From contig CAZMRK010000776.1 in assembly GCA_964568355.1 (NCBI GenBank), positions 1 through 6,174 of the forward strand: a DNA stretch of 6,174 bases. The letters are read 5' to 3'. The translations under genes were made by a program, and so were the position numbers. This stretch comes from JAJPJX01 sp964568355. GTDB lineage: Bacteria; Acidobacteriota; Terriglobia; Bryobacterales; Bryobacteraceae. The notes beneath the pieces were generated by a model that ran no database searches, was not told the origin of the DNA, and saw only the letters and a list, made by a program, of their open reading frames with translations. Of the stretch, positions 1 through 6,174 are shown piece after piece; the first letter of the stretch is position 1; every line of letters begins with the position of its first letter.

Positions 1-419
1 TCCCGCATCGGATCGCGCGCAAACGGCGTCGCATCCACAATATTGTAGGAGCTGGCCTTCGACGCAAACATGGCAAAGCCGTCGCAATGCTTGGCCGTGA
101 TGACCAGGTAGCGCATCCCCGCGCGCTTCGCGAGGCGCACCCACTCGTCCGCGTTGAACCGGGTCGGGTTGAAACGCCTGGCCAGCGGCTCGTATTCCTT
201 TACCGGAATCCGGGCGCGAAACATGATCCATTCGCCCCATAGATCCTTCTGCTTCTCCAGCCCGTTCCACTCGCCGGCGGGAACGGCATAGATGCCCCAG
301 TGCATGAAAAGCCCGAAACGGGCATCGCGCCACCAGGCGAGGCGCGCATCGCGGTCCTTGTCATCGGCGGAAAGAGACAGCGCGCAAAACACCAGCACAA
401 ACAAAGAAAGAACACGCAT
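1..419 (-). CDS. GH29 alpha-L-fucosidase-like enzyme, N-terminal part (C-terminus outside window)
   Basis: The first 139 residues of an exported glycoside hydrolase are visible; the frame runs off the window at base 1. Residues 1-18 (MRVLSLFVLVFCALSLSA) form a Sec-type signal peptide with likely cleavage before DDKD. Cys12 is preceded by Phe, so a lipobox is unlikely. The catalytic domain then begins with WWRDARFGLFMHWGIYAVP (29-47), the substrate-site HWG signature of GH29, followed by EW (50-51), FNPTRFNADEW (83-93) and AKHCDGFAMF (109-118), then YNIVDATPF (125-133). These match family 29 alpha-L-fucosidases in order and spacing. Such enzymes release terminal alpha-linked L-fucose from glycans, in the periplasm or outside the cell, by a retaining mechanism. 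The nucleophile Asp and the acid/base Glu lie outside the window, so activity cannot be judged. The ATG at 419 puts the signal peptide at the N-terminus; the ribosome site before it is weak (AGGCAGGCAG). The gene lies 80 bases downstream of the TonB-dependent receptor on the same strand. Exact sugar specificity is not determined. Confidence 0.88.
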   Translation of the reverse strand, partial: MRVLSLFVLVFCALSLSADDKDRDARLAWWRDARFGLFMHWGIYAVPAGEWNGLEKQKDLWGEWIMFRARIPVKEYEPLARRFNPTRFNADEWVRLAKRAGMRYLVITAKHCDGFAMFASKASSYNIVDATPFARDPMR

Positions 420-460
420 AACACTGCCTGCCTGACTACTGTGCTACAAAGTGGGGCGGC

Positions 461-493
461 TTCAGCCTGCGCGCCGGCTTTAACCGGCGCGCA
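461..493. repeat. REP-like intergenic palindrome between the receptor and fucosidase genes
   Basis: A perfect 10-base inverted repeat, TGCGCGCCGG at 468-477 and CCGGCGCGCA at 484-493, encloses a 6-base loop (CTTTAA). Directly beside it, GGCTTCAGCC at about 459-467 is a second small palindrome (GGCT/AGCC arms). The pair occupies most of the 80-base gap between the receptor stop codon and the fucosidase start. The hairpin should be very stable in RNA, but no run of T follows it on the minus strand, so it is not a typical intrinsic terminator. It could still slow or stop transcription, protect the receptor mRNA 3' end, or be a dispersed REP-like element. A GC-rich palindrome with a TTAAA-type loop plus an adjacent GGCTGAAGCC block resembles dispersed intergenic elements I recall from acidobacterial and other GC-rich genomes; that link is from memory and untested. 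Only one copy lies in this window. Confidence 0.6.
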
Positions 494-499
494 AATCTC

Positions 500-3400
500 T
501 CAAAACGTAAACCGCAGCGACCCCTGCATCCGGCGCGGATCGCGATCGGCCGTGATCGCGCCGAACCGCGTATTGACCTGCTTGCCCGATGCATCGAACC
601 GCGCGGTTGCGTCCACGCTCGAAAACTGCGCGTGGTTGAAAGCGTTGTACATCTCCCACCGCAATTGGAACGAAGCTCGCTCGCGAACCGGGAAATTCTT
701 GAACAGAGAGAGATCCCAGTTATTAATTCCGGGACCGCGGAATACGTCCTTCGGCGCATTCCCGATCGTGCCCACCGCAGGCCGCGCAAATACCGACGTA
801 TCGAAGAACCGCGTGAAGCTGCGGTCCCCGGCCGAGAGGGCGGCCTTGCCCGTCACGATGACCCGCGCCCCGTCGCCGCCTCCCGTGATATCGGCGCCGT
901 CCACGGTGCTGAAGCTGATGCCCGTAGGCGCTCCGCTGACAAAAGAAGCAATGCCCGAAAGCTGCCAGTGGTCGAGCACCATCCGGCTGAAGCCATTCCG
1001 CCAGACCTTGCTCGCATCGGGCACATCCCAGACCCAGTTGAACACCAGGTTGTGCGTGCGGTCATAGCCCGCCTTGCCGTAGTTCCACACCCTTGGATTC
1101 ACGTACGTGGCCACGCTGCTCGTATCCCCGTCGACATAATCCATCGCCTTCGACCAGGTCCAGGAAACACCAAACTGCAGCCCTCGCGAGAAACGGCGAT
1201 TGGCCTGCACCTGCAGCGAGTGATAGCTGGAGTTGCTGGCGTTCTCCAGGTAGTTCACCGAATTGAAGCCCTGGTAGGAGGGCCGCAGAAATACGTCCGA
1301 CAGAGGCCTGCCGGTCGTCGTATCCAGATTCTGCGGGAGGAAGCGAGCCCCGTACGGCAGCATGTTCACGTCCCTCTGCTGGAACAGGTGGCGTCCCAGC
1401 GATCCGACATACGCGACGTCCAGTACCGTCTGGAAGCCGATATCCCGCTGGATCCCCAGGCTGTAGTTATACACCGTGGGAATCTCGCCGGTACGGGACA
1501 TGCCGGTCACCGACGAAGGGAACAGCACGCCGGAGCTGTTGATAAAGTTGTTCAGGTTCCCGTAATAGATCGTCGGCGTATACTGCACCGGCGGATTCGT
1601 GGGAAACGACCAGGTGATGCCGCCGCGCTCCAGCGTGTTGTAGAACATGCCGAATCCGCCGCGCACCGCGGTCTTGCCGTCGCCGAATACATCGTAGGCA
1701 AAACCGACCCGCGGACCGAACAGCACGCCCTGGTTATCCACGAAGGAACGCGGATAGTTGGAATCCGTGGTCAGCACCATGCCGTTCGCGGGATCGCCGG
1801 AATTGGGCACCATCGCCCCGATCAGGACCGCCGGAGCCGTCGCGCCCGTCAGCGGATTCACAGCCACGCGCGCGCCGCCCGCGTCCAGGCCCGGCCGGTA
1901 CAGCGTGACCGCCTTCGAAGCGTCGTAGCGCAGGATCGAAAACGCGGCCGCCTTCCCGTCCGCCTGCCAATAAGGAACATACGTGGTGAAGCGCATGCCG
2001 TAATCGAGCGTCAGTTTCCGCGTGACCTTCCAGTTGTCCTGCGCGTACCACTCGATGATCGCCGCGCGGCTCTGCGTCCCGGGCCGCGTGTTCGACTCGG
2101 CGTAAGACGCAAAGTTCCCCAGAATGGCATTCGAATAGGCATAGTTCGAATCGTTGGGATTGTTCACATCCTTGGCGAAGCTGAGGCTGCCGGCGAAGGT
2201 CCCGCGCTCCCCTTCGTAGTTGCGGTCCCTCTCAAAGAAGAATCCGACCTTCGAAGTGTGGCCGCCCCACACCTTGCTCAGGCTCTCCGTGATGGTGAAC
2301 GTTGTGTCCGCCCCGCGCACCGGGAAGCGGTTATCGGTACTGAGGCTGGCCGCGTTGGGAACTCCACCGAACGATGCCCACGGGACCATGTTGTACGGGT
2401 TGTTCTGCGGATAAAACTGGGGCAGTGTCATCCCCAGCTTCGTCCGGTCCAGCTTGTCCATATCCGCCTGGCTGCGCGGCGGGCCGTTCTCCGTGTTGTG
2501 GTGGGCCCCGAAAGAGAACTCGTTCACCAGCGTCGGGCTGATCAGATAGGTGAGATTGTAGACCGCGGATTTATCCGTGTACTTGTAGTGGCCCGGCAGC
2601 ATGCCCCAGTTGGCCGCCCCCGCCGCTACCGCGTACCCCTGGTCGTCCTCTCGCCACATGATGCCGCGGACATACATGCGGATCTTCTCGGTGGCGTTGT
2701 AGTCGACCCGGAAGACCTCTTCCCGCTTCGGGCTGAACAGGCTTTCCTGAAAATTGTAGTTGTAGTTGCCTTTCGTCAGGCCCCGGTCGAGCGCATTGGG
2801 CAGCGGGAACACATCCATCAGCTTCTGCCCGTTGGGATCGATCCGGCTGCTCGGCACGACGTTTCCCGGAAATGGCGTGCCGGTAGTGGGATCCCGGATC
2901 GGGATCTGCGCGCCGTTCAGATCCAGGGTCTGCGAAAAGTTGCCGGCCCGTTCGAGCGCCGTCGGGACCGTCACCTGCCGCAGCGCCTGCGGCGATTCGG
3001 TCCGGATGAATTCCTGCGAAAAGAAGAAAAACAGCTTGTCTTTGTCGCGGTTGAGCTTATCCGGAATGTAGATCGGCCCGCCCAGGTTGTAGCCGCCGGT
3101 CGTAAACCGGTAGCGCGGCTTGGCCACATTGTTCAGGTTGTTGAAGAAGCTGTTGGCGTTGAGCTCTTCATGCCGCTTATAGATATAGCCGCCGCCGTGA
3201 AAACTCTGGCTGCCTGACTTGGTGATCACGTTGACCACCGCGCCCGCGTTGCGCCCGTATTCGGCCTGGTAATTGTTCATGAGCACCTTGACTTCGGCCA
3301 CCGAGTCCAGCGTCATCGGGCTGCCGAGCCATTCGGGAGATCCCAGGTCATTGCCCATCAGGCCGTCGATATTGAAATTGTTGAAGCCGTTGCGAACACC

Positions 3401-3958
3401 CTGAATAATCGGTGTCTGGCTGCGCGTCAACGTGTCCGGATCGGAACTCGTCGGAACCACCCCCGGGAGCACTCGCAGCAGGGACACAAAATCGCGGCTG
3501 CGGCTCATGAGCATCGACATCTGCGTGTTGGTCAACACCGCCGATCGTTCTTGGCTGGCCACCTGCACCGGAGTGCCCTGCGAGGTGACCGTCACCGATT
3601 CGGCTACACCGCCGACATCGAGCACCAGTTCCCCGGCCGATAGACGTTCGGTCGCGGTAATAATCAGGTTCGTCTTTTCCAGACGCTTGAAACCTTGCGC
3701 TTCCACGCTTACCGTGTAGCGCCCCGGCAGCACCGCGGTGAACACGAAATTTCCGGTGCTTTCCGTGGTAGTCGTCCGGTCTACGCGAGTCTCCTCGTTG
3801 ATCAGAGTGATCTTCGCGCCGGGAATCACGGAACGCGACGTATCCACGACCGTTCCGCTGATCACGCCTGTGATGGTCTGGCAGAAGGAAACCTGGCTCG
3901 AAACCAGAGCCAGCCCCGCAGCCGCTGCGAACCACGCCCCAAAGCGAATGTGCCGCAT
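500..3958 (-). CDS. TonB-dependent receptor, Oar-like, with N-terminal carboxypeptidase-regulatory-like domain
   Basis: This is a complete 1152-residue outer-membrane protein. Residues 1 to about 27 form a signal peptide (Arg/His-rich start, AAAAGLALVSS core, cleavage near VSFCQ). Residues 30-115 form a beta-sandwich of the CarboxypepD_reg type (GVISGTVVDTSRSVIPGAKI, then GNFVFTAVLPGRYTVSVEAQ). Residues about 135-250 form the plug, with LLRVLPGVVPT, IIQGVRNGFNNFNIDG, VAEVKVLMNNYQAEYGRNAG and VVNVITKSGS. The rest is a 22-strand-type barrel, with family landmarks YNYSLGIQRDIG, SLQVQANRRFSRGLQ, the late MYNAFNHAQF and a C-terminal phenylalanine (SLRFTF) as expected for assembly by the BAM machinery. 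The length is normal for acidobacterial Oar-like receptors. Such receptors import or bind large ligands using TonB energy; the ligand here is unknown, although the neighbouring fucosidase suggests a glycan. No clear TonB box was identified and no SusD-like partner is in view. The ATG at 3958 is supported by GAGGGGG six bases upstream. The URO-D gene ends 40 bases upstream on the same strand, so co-transcription is likely. Confidence 0.93.
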   Translation of the reverse strand: MRHIRFGAWFAAAAGLALVSSQVSFCQTITGVISGTVVDTSRSVIPGAKITLINEETRVDRTTTTESTGNFVFTAVLPGRYTVSVEAQGFKRLEKTNLIITATERLSAGELVLDVGGVAESVTVTSQGTPVQVASQERSAVLTNTQMSMLMSRSRDFVSLLRVLPGVVPTSSDPDTLTRSQTPIIQGVRNGFNNFNIDGLMGNDLGSPEWLGSPMTLDSVAEVKVLMNNYQAEYGRNAGAVVNVITKSGSQSFHGGGYIYKRHEELNANSFFNNLNNVAKPRYRFTTGGYNLGGPIYIPDKLNRDKDKLFFFFSQEFIRTESPQALRQVTVPTALERAGNFSQTLDLNGAQIPIRDPTTGTPFPGNVVPSSRIDPNGQKLMDVFPLPNALDRGLTKGNYNYNFQESLFSPKREEVFRVDYNATEKIRMYVRGIMWREDDQGYAVAAGAANWGMLPGHYKYTDKSAVYNLTYLISPTLVNEFSFGAHHNTENGPPRSQADMDKLDRTKLGMTLPQFYPQNNPYNMVPWASFGGVPNAASLSTDNRFPVRGADTTFTITESLSKVWGGHTSKVGFFFERDRNYEGERGTFAGSLSFAKDVNNPNDSNYAYSNAILGNFASYAESNTRPGTQSRAAIIEWYAQDNWKVTRKLTLDYGMRFTTYVPYWQADGKAAAFSILRYDASKAVTLYRPGLDAGGARVAVNPLTGATAPAVLIGAMVPNSGDPANGMVLTTDSNYPRSFVDNQGVLFGPRVGFAYDVFGDGKTAVRGGFGMFYNTLERGGITWSFPTNPPVQYTPTIYYGNLNNFINSSGVLFPSSVTGMSRTGEIPTVYNYSLGIQRDIGFQTVLDVAYVGSLGRHLFQQRDVNMLPYGARFLPQNLDTTTGRPLSDVFLRPSYQGFNSVNYLENASNSSYHSLQVQANRRFSRGLQFGVSWTWSKAMDYVDGDTSSVATYVNPRVWNYGKAGYDRTHNLVFNWVWDVPDASKVWRNGFSRMVLDHWQLSGIASFVSGAPTGISFSTVDGADITGGGDGARVIVTGKAALSAGDRSFTRFFDTSVFARPAVGTIGNAPKDVFRGPGINNWDLSLFKNFPVRERASFQLRWEMYNAFNHAQFSSVDATARFDASGKQVNTRFGAITADRDPRRMQGSLRFTF

Positions 3959-3961
3959 GGC

Positions 3962-3980
3962 ATTCCCCCTCGAAAGGAAT
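3962..3980 (-). promoter_or_regulatory. Ribosome binding site of the receptor gene, within a possible small hairpin
   Basis: On the minus strand GAGGGGG (3971-3965) lies 6 bases before the ATG at 3958 and is the only good Shine-Dalgarno match there, so it fixes the start. The same stretch can fold: ATTCC (3980-3976) is complementary to GGAAT (3966-3962), with TTTCGAGGG in the loop. If formed, this would partly hide the ribosome site. The stem is only 5 pairs, so the ribosome site is well supported but the hairpin is speculative. Confidence 0.6.
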
Positions 3981-3998
3981 CTGATAATGCCGGGAACC

Positions 3999-5162
3999 TC
4001 ACAAATCCGCGATATCGTACGCGCCCAGTTGCAGTGGGTACGTTCCGTACTCGCGCACTAGCTTCACCACGTAGTCATAACTTTCCCCGGAGACGTTGCT
4101 GGGAACCGAATGATCCGACTGAAAAATGAAGCCGCCGCCCTTGGCTGCATTGAGCTTGGTAAGGACCGCCGTCTTGAGTTCCTCCCGCGAGCCGTTGGCC
4201 CACAGCAGAACATCCATGTTGCCGCAGAAGCCGATCTGATGGCCGTAGCGCCGGCGCAGGTCGATGACGTCCATACCGGCCTTTGCCTCCAGCGGATTGT
4301 AGGCGTCCACTCCCAGTTCCACAAAATCCGCGAAAATCCGGTTGACGTTGCCGCAGCCGTGATAGATCACCGGAAGGCCGTGCCCATGGCACTCGTCCAC
4401 CAGCGCCTTGACCCCCGGCTTGAAATGCGCCCTCCAGAAAGCCGGAGAAAAGAGCATCCCCCGCTTCGCGGCCACGTCTCCCCAGATCACCATGCCGTCC
4501 AGCATCCCGTCCGCCGCGCGGATCTGCGCCTTCACCACCTCCAGCGTGAACGCGTGGATGCGTTCCACAAAGCGCGCGATCCGGTCCGGATAGAGTCCCA
4601 TCCAGGCCATCGCATTCTCGGGGCCGATAATCCGCCAAAGCATCTCGTGAGCTTCGCAGACGCCACCGAAAACCGGGAAATCCGGATACGCGGCCTTCAA
4701 ACGCTCGACGAACGCCGGCACATTGCGCGTGAATCCATCGCCCACACCGTTGATCTGATCGTCGCCCGCCCGGAAAAAGCGGCGTTCATCCCACGCATCG
4801 TCGAATTGGAAAGCATCCATCTTCTCCGGAGTGTTCGTATCGAAACCGACAAAGCCCGGCATCGGATATTCCAGTTTCTTGCGCAGCACCGCCTCAAACC
4901 CGGTGCGCACCACGACTTCCTCCGCATTCTCTTCCAGGATTTCAAAAGGGTGGATGTGAGGGTCTAAATTGGGATTAAATTGAAGCCAATCCAGGTCGTA
5001 ATAGCGGTAAATGTCGGTGTCCGGCGCAAGGTCCAGTTCTTCGCGCCAGCGGCGCAGGAAGCTGCTCCAGAAGAAATCGCTGACCGGCACGCGGTCGGCC
5101 TCCCGGTGCCCCAGGACTCTCTTCAGACGTTCCAGCTTCCGAAGACAATTCTGTTCCCGCAA
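3999..5162 (-). CDS. Uroporphyrinogen decarboxylase superfamily protein, probable metal-dependent methyltransferase-like enzyme (not HemE)
   Basis: With a TTG start at 5162 the protein has 387 residues, normal for the URO-D/MtaA superfamily, and no signal peptide or membrane segment, so it should be cytoplasmic. The opening LERLKRVLGHREADRVPV (10-27) is the usual family start. The C-terminal half carries LPVIYHGCGNVNRIFADFVELGVDAYNPLE (263-292), then GMDVIDLRRRYGHQIGFCGNMD (296-317) and GGGFIFQSDHSVPSNV (342-357), matching the strand-by-strand signatures of the TIM-barrel fold. True HemE motifs are not seen. His268-Gly-Cys270 matches the His-x-Cys zinc pair of the corrinoid methyltransferases MtaA/MtbA; the third ligand, Cys in those enzymes, appears to be His351. 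A methyl-transfer or demethylation role is inference, and no corrinoid protein is in view. The frame stays open upstream to another TTG at 5258, but that start has no clear ribosome site and would place a promoter-like sequence inside the coding region. The receptor gene follows after 40 bases. Confidence 0.85.
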   Translation of the reverse strand: MREQNCLRKLERLKRVLGHREADRVPVSDFFWSSFLRRWREELDLAPDTDIYRYYDLDWLQFNPNLDPHIHPFEILEENAEEVVVRTGFEAVLRKKLEYPMPGFVGFDTNTPEKMDAFQFDDAWDERRFFRAGDDQINGVGDGFTRNVPAFVERLKAAYPDFPVFGGVCEAHEMLWRIIGPENAMAWMGLYPDRIARFVERIHAFTLEVVKAQIRAADGMLDGMVIWGDVAAKRGMLFSPAFWRAHFKPGVKALVDECHGHGLPVIYHGCGNVNRIFADFVELGVDAYNPLEAKAGMDVIDLRRRYGHQIGFCGNMDVLLWANGSREELKTAVLTKLNAAKGGGFIFQSDHSVPSNVSGESYDYVVKLVREYGTYPLQLGAYDIADL

Positions 5163-5166
5163 TCTA

Positions 5167-5172
5167 CCTTCT
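5167..5172 (-). promoter_or_regulatory. Ribosome binding site supporting a TTG start for the URO-D-like gene
   Basis: AGAAGG (5172-5167) stands 4 bases before TTG at 5162-5160. There is no in-frame ATG near the family's usual N-terminus; the first internal methionine is residue 101. The site and the conserved LERLKRVLG segment shortly after it make this TTG the most economical start. The spacing is slightly short, so the call is moderate. Confidence 0.5.
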
Positions 5173-5181
5173 TGCCTGTAG

Positions 5182-5209
5182 ATTTTAGACCCGAATATAT
5201 TTTTGTCAA
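5182..5209 (-). promoter_or_regulatory. Sigma-70-type promoter for the URO-D-like gene and receptor
   Basis: On the minus strand TTGACA (5209-5204) is a perfect -35 box, and TAAAAT (5187-5182), five of six to consensus, follows after a 16-base spacer. The stretch is strikingly AT-rich in an otherwise GC-rich window, as expected for a real promoter. Transcription would begin near 5175, leaving a leader of about 13 bases that just contains the AGAAGG site before TTG at 5162. The promoter lies in the gap after the activator gene and points toward the URO-D-like gene and, through it, the receptor gene. Confidence 0.6.
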
Positions 5210-5253
5210 GAAAGAATTCCGGGCCGCCACAGAACCGCTGCAAAACGGGGACT

Positions 5254-5270
5254 GGCAATGCCTGTACCCG
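5254..5270 (-). promoter_or_regulatory. Weak candidate sigma-54 (-24/-12) promoter
   Basis: On the minus strand GGGTACAGGCATTGCC contains GG at 5268-5267 and GC at 5256-5255, exactly 10 bases apart, with AC after the GG region and TTGC at the -12 element. It differs from consensus TGGCAC-N5-TTGCW at the first T, the C after GG and the final W. It begins a few bases past the stop codon of a sigma-54 activator gene and points at the URO-D-like gene, which makes it worth listing, but matches of this quality arise by chance in GC-rich DNA. Confidence 0.22.
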
Positions 5271-5277
5271 GTTTGCC

Positions 5278-6174
5278 CTAATCCGCCGCTTTCACCCGCG
5301 ACCCCAGATTCCGGATAATCCGATGCAAAGAATTCGGATGCAGCTCCAGCAGCTTGGCCGCCTCCGAATAATTATTGTTGGTCCTTTGCAGCGTCTCGGC
5401 GATCAGCCGCCGCTTGGCTTCGGTAATCGTCGCGTGGAAACTGCCCGTGCAGGAGTAATCCGATTCAATGACCGAATCCGGTAAATCCTCGGGTTGGATC
5501 ATGTCCGTCGTGCCCAGCACCAGCGCCCGCTCGATCACATTTTCCAGCTCGCGCACGTTTCCCGGCCAGTCGTAACTCCGCAAATGCGCGTACGCCTGCC
5601 GCGAAATCCCCACGATCCGCCGCTTCAGCTTGCGGCTGTGTTTCTGCGCGAAATGGTTGGCCAGCGTTTCGATATCGTCGCGCCGCTCCCGCAGCGGGGG
5701 CAGCGTCAGGGTAATGACGTTCAGCCGGAAATAAAGGTCCGCCCGGAACCCCCCCTTCCGGATCGCCTCGTCCAGGTCCCGGTTGGTGGCCGCGATCACC
5801 CGCACATCCGCCTTGATGCTGCGCGTGCCGCCCACCCGCTCAAACTCGCGCTCCTGCAATACCCGCAGCAGCTTGGCCTGCAGCACCGGCGACATCTCGC
5901 TCACTTCATCGAAAAAGATCGTGCCGCCGATCGCCTCTTCCAGCTTGCCGCGCTTCTGCACCACGGCTCCCGTAAACGCGCCCTTCTCGTGGCCGAACAA
6001 TTCGCTTTCGAGCAGCGTCTCCGCCAGCGCCGCGCAGTTAATCGCAATGAACGGGTTCCGCGCGCGCCGGCTGTTGCGATGGATCGCCCGCGCCGCCAGT
6101 TCCTTCCCCGTGCCGCTTTCTCCCCGGATCAGCACCGTCGAATCGGTCGGCGCCACCTTGGCGATCGTGTCGTA
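5278..6174 (-). CDS. Sigma-54-dependent transcriptional activator, AAA+ and Fis-type HTH part (N-terminus outside window)
   Basis: The last 298 residues of an NtrC-class enhancer-binding protein are present; the frame is open to the window edge (YDTIAKVAPTDSTVLIRGE), so the start and sensory domain are missing. The GTG at 6156 is internal, not a true start. The AAA+ domain shows Walker A GESGTGKE (residues 18-25 of the visible part), the sigma-54-contacting loop GAFTGA (65-70), Walker B GTIFFDE (84-90), the ATN sensor (129-131), FRADLYFRLNV with its conserved arginines (143-153) and WPGNVRELENVIERAL (about 202-217). A Fis-type helix-turn-helix follows near residues 257-292 (RRLIAETLQRT, then NNNYSEAAKLLELHPNSLHR). 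All ATPase and sigma-54 contact motifs are intact, so it should hydrolyse ATP to remodel sigma-54 RNA polymerase at enhancer-dependent promoters. The signal it senses cannot be told from this part. The gene ends 115 bases before the URO-D-like gene on the same strand, and may or may not control it. Confidence 0.95.
   Translation of the reverse strand, partial: YDTIAKVAPTDSTVLIRGESGTGKELAARAIHRNSRRARNPFIAINCAALAETLLESELFGHEKGAFTGAVVQKRGKLEEAIGGTIFFDEVSEMSPVLQAKLLRVLQEREFERVGGTRSIKADVRVIAATNRDLDEAIRKGGFRADLYFRLNVITLTLPPLRERRDDIETLANHFAQKHSRKLKRRIVGISRQAYAHLRSYDWPGNVRELENVIERALVLGTTDMIQPEDLPDSVIESDYSCTGSFHATITEAKRRLIAETLQRTNNNYSEAAKLLELHPNSLHRIIRNLGSRVKAAD

Noticed and set aside
200..424. A 74-residue minus-strand frame starting MLCVFFLC near 424.
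   Set aside because: It is out of frame with the GH29 protein, whose frame from 419 gives a signal peptide followed by conserved family motifs; the other frame gives none.
468..493. An intrinsic terminator for the receptor gene.
   Set aside because: The stem is strong, but no T-run follows on the minus strand, so it was listed as a repeat instead.
300..1067. A 255-residue plus-strand frame across the fucosidase start and the receptor end.
   Set aside because: It runs antisense through two well-supported genes and the palindrome between them, with low-complexity translation and no family resemblance.
632..3217. An 861-residue open frame on the plus strand, opposite the receptor gene.
   Set aside because: Its codons lie in exact register against the receptor codons, so a stop would need the sense codons TTA, CTA or TCA, which GC-rich genes avoid. 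The translation is rich in Arg, His and Val with no domain, and the receptor on the other strand is unmistakable.
4110..4967. A 285-residue open frame on the plus strand, opposite the URO-D-like gene.
   Set aside because: It has the same exact-register relation to the real gene and no recognisable motif, so it is a by-product of codon bias.
3999..5162. Genuine uroporphyrinogen decarboxylase (HemE) for haem synthesis.
   Set aside because: The HemE N-terminal Arg-rich substrate motif was not seen, the HGCG segment matches the methyltransferase side of the superfamily, and no haem gene is nearby.

Overview
The window looks like chromosomal DNA of a GC-rich Gram-negative bacterium, most likely an acidobacterium of the Solibacter/Bryobacter type. 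The main reason is the 1152-residue TonB-dependent receptor with an N-terminal carboxypeptidase-regulatory-like domain (Oar-like). This architecture occurs in large numbers in that group. A Fis-type sigma-54 activator, a secreted fucosidase-like glycoside hydrolase and a uroporphyrinogen-decarboxylase (URO-D) superfamily enzyme fit the same picture. The taxonomic placement is inference; there is no rRNA or marker gene.

All four genes lie on the minus strand, so transcription runs from high to low coordinates. The order is: (1) the C-terminal 298 residues of a sigma-54-dependent activator (5278-6174, N-terminus outside the window); (2) a 115-base gap with a good sigma-70-type promoter and a weak sigma-54-type match; (3) a URO-D superfamily protein (3999-5162, probably starting at a TTG codon); (4) after 40 bases, the Oar-like TonB-dependent receptor (500-3958); (5) after 80 bases containing a strong palindrome, the first 139 residues of a GH29 alpha-L-fucosidase-like enzyme (1-419, C-terminus outside the window).

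A reasonable but unproven reading is a small glycan-utilisation locus. The activator would sense a signal, the receptor would import an oligosaccharide or other ligand across the outer membrane, the exported GH29 enzyme would remove fucose, and the URO-D-like protein (a putative zinc-dependent methyltransferase or demethylase, not HemE) would act on a cytoplasmic intermediate. The spacing allows co-transcription of the URO-D gene and the receptor; the palindrome may separate the fucosidase from them.

No tRNA, rRNA, CRISPR array, insertion sequence or phage gene was seen. I found no strong evidence for an entirely new system. The points most worth a second look are the URO-D enzyme with its altered metal-ligand set, the promoter lying inside a possible 5' extension of that gene, and the intergenic palindrome.
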